From Cyanodermella asteris (lineage: Eukaryota; Ascomycota; Lecanoromycetes; Ostropales; Stictidaceae): DNA of 64,000 nucleotides. The DNA lies in the NCBI GenBank assembly GCA_900618795.1, contig UYJD01000008.1, positions 536,233 to 600,232 of the forward strand. Direction: 5' to 3'. Shown in pieces: positions 59,380 to 64,000 of the stretch. The position numbers were made by a program, and so were the translations under genes. Numbering within the stretch: the stretch's first letter is position 1; every line of letters begins with the position of its first letter. The notes beneath the pieces were generated by a model. It saw only the letters and a list, made by a program, of their open reading frames with translations, ran no database searches and had not been told where the DNA came from.

Positions 59380-60269
59380 AGCATCAGGCAGCAGGGCTAT
59401 TGACCTCTGAAGCCGTGAACTCGTTGTATTAGTGGACAAATGAAATCTCGAATGCCGAATATAGCATGCTCATGATCATCCGTGTGTGCACCCTTTATGA
59501 ATCATCTCACCCCTCGTTCTGGAAATTAGATTCGATACATGAATTTCAGGCTCTCAGCTAATTACAAGGTAAGCCTATCGAATCTGGGCTGTGCAGCTGC
59601 CCTGCATTGAGCTTACGCGCGAACGACGCACTGGTTCTGGGGTTCTCAGCAGTGTACCACGCAGCGGTTTGTAGGACGAAAGGATGCTTGCCGTGTCAAC
59701 ACTACTCGAAAGTAGTCCTTGACATCAATAGCCCGTAAATGGTTCGGAGTACTACGACTTCACAGAATAGACCGCGAAACCGGGACCTTGGACGGGGTCG
59801 TATGTCAGGAAAGCTAGCATCTCAGGTGCTGAACATCACAGGAACGGATGACACATAAGCAAGCTTTGATCACAGCATGCCTCTTCATTACCGTACCCAG
59901 GATACCATTGCCCCAATCATAATCGTGAACAGGCTAGCAAAATGCCTGGGGCCTCTCCGGGGTCTAGGATTTACGAAGCGCAGGAATTTTGGTTTTCCAG
60001 GCGTATCTGGTTCCTGAAAAACGTATTCTCCTACGATCTGGGATTTTCACAGGAGAAATCTGACCCTGATCTCCCATCGCTCCTAAGGGCGATGGAGCCC
60101 TCGGCTTCAAGAGGGGAGAAGGTCTGGCACAGAGAGGTGAGCGCCCGCAACGGGAGCTCGGACGCTCAAAAGCTTAATGCCATGTTTTGATACTCCACCG
60201 AGACAAGAACCGTGTTCGTTTTTGGTTTCAATGTTCAGATTCGGGTCACCTGCGAGAAGATATCTCAAG
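59380..60269. other. intergenic region, MACPF to HAD gene
   Basis: About 800-890 bases with no recognised feature. It contains the MACPF 3' end and the promoter of the HAD gene. Confidence 0.35.
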
Positions 60270-61256
60270 ATGACCGCAAATGCACGTCGCCCGTTCACAC
60301 TCATTCTGGACTGGGATGGCACAATCACAAACTATGACACCACCGCTCTGATTGGCAGCCGAGCTCTGGCCAAAACTGTTCCGACATCGACAAGTCCTCG
60401 ATCAATGTCTCATTATAGTGATGCGTACATGGCCGATTACAACGCTTGGAGGTCGTCTCAAGCTCCCGCACATCCCGAGTCGTCCCGAAAAACCATCGAG
60501 GACGAGATTGCGTATCTGTCTTCATCCCGGCCCGTCGAGGTCGCGAGCTTCAAACGTGTGCGAATCGCTGTTCTCGGAAACCAGAATGCGGGGGCTGGTG
60601 GCGACTTGAGCGAAAGCGAGGTAGCGGACACCGCCGAACTGCTCGGCTGGATGCAAGAAGGCGGAGAGGAAGCCTTCCGCAACGATCGAAAGCTGATCCG
60701 AGATCCCGAAGGGCTGAAGCGCCTACTCGCTCGTGCTCGGGAGGACGGCAACTCATGGGCCATCGTCAGCGTCAGCTGGAGCAAAATGTTCATCATCGGC
60801 GCGCTGACGGAGGCAGGGATCGTCGACAGAACAGACGGCACGCTCGAAAGCCGCATCTGGTGCAACGAGCTGACCGGCGAGATGGACGACGCAGATAACG
60901 GGGAAGAATTCGGAGACGGTCTTATCTGCTCCGTACAAGACAAGCTGGCAGCTTTCGAAGCTGCCGGCATGGACAACGACGCAACCGAAGACGATGCAGA
61001 CGACGAAAGCCCCTTGACCGTTTACGTTGGAGACAGCACGACTGACTTGGCCTGCTTGGCGGTCGCTGATGTTGGTGTATGCATGCGAGATGAAGGTCTC
61101 GAGCCGAACAATGACAAGCTTGGAGCAACTCTTCAGCGAGTGGGGGTGCCTTGCCGGCATATACTGAATGCACACGATGACACGATGGCACCAGACGAGT
61201 TGCTCTGGACGACGACTTTCAGCGACATAGAAAGGTTTCTCTCCGAAAACTCTTGA
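60270..61256 (+). CDS. HAD-superfamily phosphatase-like protein
   Basis: Haloacid-dehalogenase fold, probably a small-molecule phosphatase; substrate unknown. The catalytic motif I, LILDWDGTIT (nucleophile Asp and acid Asp two residues on), lies near the N-terminus; motif II is likely VSVSWS in the middle; motif IV is VYVGDSTTDLACL, with the metal-binding aspartates. The region between is an acidic helical cap. From the ATG at 60270 the product has 328 residues; an ATG at 60177 in the same frame would add 31 residues that are not family-like. Single exon. Similar proteins occur singly in many ascomycete genomes, related to the phosphoserine-phosphatase-like branch. Confidence 0.82.
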   Translation: MTANARRPFTLILDWDGTITNYDTTALIGSRALAKTVPTSTSPRSMSHYSDAYMADYNAWRSSQAPAHPESSRKTIEDEIAYLSSSRPVEVASFKRVRIAVLGNQNAGAGGDLSESEVADTAELLGWMQEGGEEAFRNDRKLIRDPEGLKRLLARAREDGNSWAIVSVSWSKMFIIGALTEAGIVDRTDGTLESRIWCNELTGEMDDADNGEEFGDGLICSVQDKLAAFEAAGMDNDATEDDADDESPLTVYVGDSTTDLACLAVADVGVCMRDEGLEPNNDKLGATLQRVGVPCRHILNAHDDTMAPDELLWTTTFSDIERFLSENS

Positions 61257-61945
61257 CACCGTGCTCTGTCCCGCCACCAGCTTCATGAGCAAATGCTTCG
61301 GGCTGGGTAAGCTGAATTCTTTACGCGAGATCAATCCGCCCTCCTGATCGATACCCTTGTGACCACGTTCTCAGATACTCGACATGATACTCGGTACCGA
61401 CCCGAGGAACGCTCACCAAATATTTCGCGCAGAGACCCGCAACAATTGATCTGTTTTGGAACACTGAACGGTGAAAGCCCAGCTACTGCCGCTATGACAT
61501 CTGTCAGTCGCTGCACCCTAAGAGGATCAGGCAAAAATGCGGAACAGAAGCAGAGGCGTTGTGACCGAGATGAAGTCATCGACGAGAGCAGAATTTGTTC
61601 TTCCAAGTCCCGTGATATGATGCTTTCAAGAGTAAATAGTCACGACATTTTGGCAGAGGCATCCACAGTGCACGATGGAAGGATGATTGAACAACCTCGT
61701 GAGCAATATTCGGCGACAAGCAGCAAGTGATAAGCATTCAACCGAGTCTACTAACAGTAACCTTAATGACGCGAAACTCCGAGTGCGCATTTCCCTCACG
61801 ACGGTCCTCCGGTGACTTTCTATCCCAAAGCGCTGAACCCATTGTGTATTTTTTGCAATGCCTTCTCATGCAACCCTGTTCAATGATAGACCTCCGGACC
61901 TCGGATAGCACATAATGTACAAGTCTGGCATCACCAAGGCTTGGA
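61257..61945. other. convergent intergenic region
   Basis: About 690 bases between the HAD gene and the protease relic, whose 3' ends face each other. The open frame at 61359..61730 has no domain and an unconvincing composition. Confidence 0.35.
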
Positions 61946-63292
61946 TTAACTGGGTCTTCTACCGGGGATCTGGCTCTTCAATTCGATCAAGTCAGCTTCG
62001 TCGGCTGAGCTGGGTCGTGACTGGGCAAGCCCGATTTCATGGTTCGCCTGATCGATGGCGACGTAAGCAGAAGTGAAGAAAGGATCACCAAGGACACCGA
62101 CAAAGCCAGGGAAGATACTGCTGGGTGATATATAGAGCATACAGGCATCGGTTCCATCTGCCATTTTCGGCGCTTCCTCGTCGATGGGTCGAGCAAGTTG
62201 CGAGAACGGGACATCAATGCTCGTGCCGTCAAAGTGGAACGTCAAGTTACCTTTCGGGTAATCTGAGCAATGTATCCACATAGGGCCGGCACAAGGCGTT
62301 ACACCACCAGGACAGTCCCACATAACGTCGGGCAGCTTCTCATACATCTCCGTCACCCATGCCCAGGGCAGCAGGATGTTCTGAGAACCGGAATCTAAGA
62401 GAAACGGCTCAGGTTTCGAGGACAATTTACTCAGCACCTCTGCATCGCCGCCAGTGCCGTCAGAATAGGTCACAGACGATACATCAAGCAGATGTCTCAA
62501 GTATCCTGATTTGTCACTGGAACAAGGAAGCTCCTCCGAGGTCCGAACGACGGGGAGGACCACCAACTCTCCTTCGAACTTCGCATTGTCGATAGCACCA
62601 AACGTTACTTGGCCATCTCCACTGCGGAAGTCGTCGGTCCAGATTCCGTACCCAAGAGAGTCAATGAAACCTTGCTCCTGAAGCTCACCAACAATGTTGG
62701 GATAAGGTTCCTTGTCATCGCAATACTCGTCAGGCAGAAGCTTTGAGTCAAGCTATGACTCCAAACTCTGATATCCAACTCCCATGATTCCGTCAACAAA
62801 GTGGGCCGACGTGCCCTTTGTGCCCAAGGCCAGCGTCACATTGGTGAGCGTGTCGTCGCCGAGCTCGAGCACGTCCTGGAACCAAGTCCCATCGATCGTG
62901 GATCCATCACCGTACATGATTTCAAAAGTGGACATGTTTGCCAGCGGTCGGTACGTCGAGCTTTTGCTCGTGTCAAAGCCACCAAGCTCACCGCAACCGT
63001 CGGGATGAGAACCACCACAGAGACTTGTGTCTGGAGCTGTCGACACGACCCAAGTATCGGAAGAACCCGTGTCAAAATACAATGCAAAATCCTGAGGCGG
63101 CGTGCCGAGGCTCACATTAACGTATCGAAGTGCGCCATTGTATGTGAGTCCTTCACTCGTTTCATCACGGTGGTAAATTTCGCGCACTACCTTCCCAGGT
63201 GCTGCGAATGTGTTGAGAACAAGCGCTCGAGCCGATGCGAGAGGCACACCAACTGCCGTAGTGACTATTGCCACGATAGTAGTTGTTCTCAT
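61946..63292 (-). pseudogene. pepsin-like aspartic protease with one in-frame stop
   Basis: Secreted-type A1 aspartic endopeptidase. From the ATG at 63292 the frame has a signal peptide (TTIVAIVTTAVGVPLASA), a short propeptide, the first catalytic triad in YFDTGSSDTWVV, the flap YGDGSTIDGTWF, and GIMGVGYQSLES. There a TAG codon (62755..62753) interrupts the frame; the same frame then continues without further break through YPNIVGELQEQGF, GYGIWTDDF, the second catalytic motif LLDSGSQNILLP and GVLGDPFFTSAYVA to the end. Total length is 448 codons, normal for the family. A single C-to-T change from CAG would explain the stop. Read-through, strain difference or sequencing error are alternatives. 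No GPI anchor signal is obvious. The second motif has DSGS where most members have DTGT or DSGT. Confidence 0.8.
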
Positions 63293-64000
63293 GGCAAAAT
63301 TTTGGGTGTGCTCCGTTTCGAGGGTGGCCTTAGGAAGCAGACTGCGCAAAGGAGTACAGACAATACAAGACTTCCCAGGTTGCAAAGAATGTATAAGAAT
63401 GGAGTGCTTGTGCAATTCAGAAGGCAGGGTTGTTGTAACGGATGAAACGTGCCCAGGGGAAGCCTTATTTATCTTCGCCTGCCACCAGATGCCCCCTCTT
63501 TCCTAGTGTGCTTACCATCCTGTCGATGGTAGCTGGAAGGTACGCCTGATCAAGTTAAACGAGAAAGCGCGCTTTCACCGATCTTCTTGACCCATTCAGC
63601 TTCTGAACAGGCGTGGAAGGTGCATGGTATCAAGTCAATTCCACAATTGTGCAGGAACGAGCAGGTCAGGTCGGAGATTGATTTGTGATCGAGCGTATCT
63701 CGGACCGCGACGATTTGGCAGTGGTTGCTGCTGCGCTGATATTCGCGTGGCAATGTACCGCAATCGTCGGTTCCGTCCGGAACAGCAGTTGCGTCTGGTG
63801 TCACGAAAACAGTGAAGCACTTGCTTGACATGTCCTCCATCCCGCTTGACTTTGCTGCAGTCGCTGCATTTCCTAACCTCCACGATGTATGGTTGCCCTT
63901 GCTCTCGTCTCTGAGATGTTCGCTCAGCTGAGGTTTTTTGCTGTGTTGGACATCATCCTTGTGCTCAGAGAATTCGAGTAAGATCCACTGGAGACCTCTT
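63293..64000. other. window end, promoter of the protease and unassigned sequence
   Basis: Holds the upstream side of the protease gene. The rest, to the window edge, has no firm gene; one weak candidate is listed separately. Confidence 0.35.
63550..63840 (-). CDS. possible last exon of a cysteine-containing protein
   Basis: A minus-strand frame of about 96 codons with seven cysteines and reasonable composition (CFTVFVTPDATAVPDG; CSFLHNCGIDLIPC). It has no signal peptide of its own, so it would have to be a 3' exon of a gene starting near or beyond the window edge. No homologue is recognised; this is a weak call. Confidence 0.2.
   Translation of the reverse strand: MEDMSSKCFTVFVTPDATAVPDGTDDCGTLPREYQRSSNHCQIVAVRDTLDHKSISDLTCSFLHNCGIDLIPCTFHACSEAEWVKKIGESALSRLT

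Overview
The window is nuclear DNA of a filamentous ascomycete. The reasons are short introns (about 46-340 bp) with GTRNGT donors and CTAAC-type branch sites, a multi-intron translation elongation factor 1-alpha gene, a COMPASS subunit, DUF3176 and HET-domain genes, and small secreted cysteine-rich proteins. The gene set suggests Dothideomycetes, possibly a plant-associated Mycosphaerellales species; that placement is inference. Gene models were assembled by eye from reading frames plus splice signals.

Region 1 (1-19 kb) is dense and mostly housekeeping. It holds thioredoxin (+), D-amino-acid oxidase (+), a hidden 69-residue 8-cysteine secreted peptide split by an intron (+), a long-chain acyl-CoA synthetase ending in the peroxisomal signal AKL (+), O-acetylhomoserine sulfhydrylase (+), the PHD-finger COMPASS subunit Spp1 (-), the Dsl1-complex protein Sec39 (+) and TEF1 (+).

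Region 2 (19-34.7 kb) holds GLT1, the 2145-residue NADH-glutamate synthase (-), between two gene-poor stretches. The left stretch has two 12-bp degenerate tandem arrays and an unrecognised coding-like segment with a duplicated motif. The right stretch (about 4 kb) has no recognisable gene until a second small secreted protein with 4 cysteines (-).

Region 3 (34.7-47 kb) holds SIP3 (BAR-PH-GRAM-VASt sterol-transfer protein, -), KRI1 (ribosome biogenesis, +, divergent from SIP3) and the SANT-domain Set3-complex subunit SNT1 (-).

Region 4 (47-64 kb) looks accessory and partly decaying. It holds a DUF3176 membrane protein (-), a Zn2Cys6 transcription-factor pseudogene (+), an interrupted HET-domain gene (-), an isoprenylcysteine methyltransferase-like protein (-), an intact single-exon MACPF protein with three C-terminal beta-prism-like repeats (+), a HAD phosphatase-like protein (+) and a pepsin-like protease with one in-frame stop (-).

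Functional threads: amino-acid nitrogen and sulfur metabolism (DAO, MET17, GLT1), chromatin (SPP1, SNT1), ER and lipid traffic (SEC39, SIP3, acyl-CoA synthetase), and candidate interaction factors (two small secreted proteins, the MACPF protein, the aspartic protease and the HET gene). No operon-like arrangement, CRISPR array, rRNA, tRNA or recognisable virus-like element was seen.
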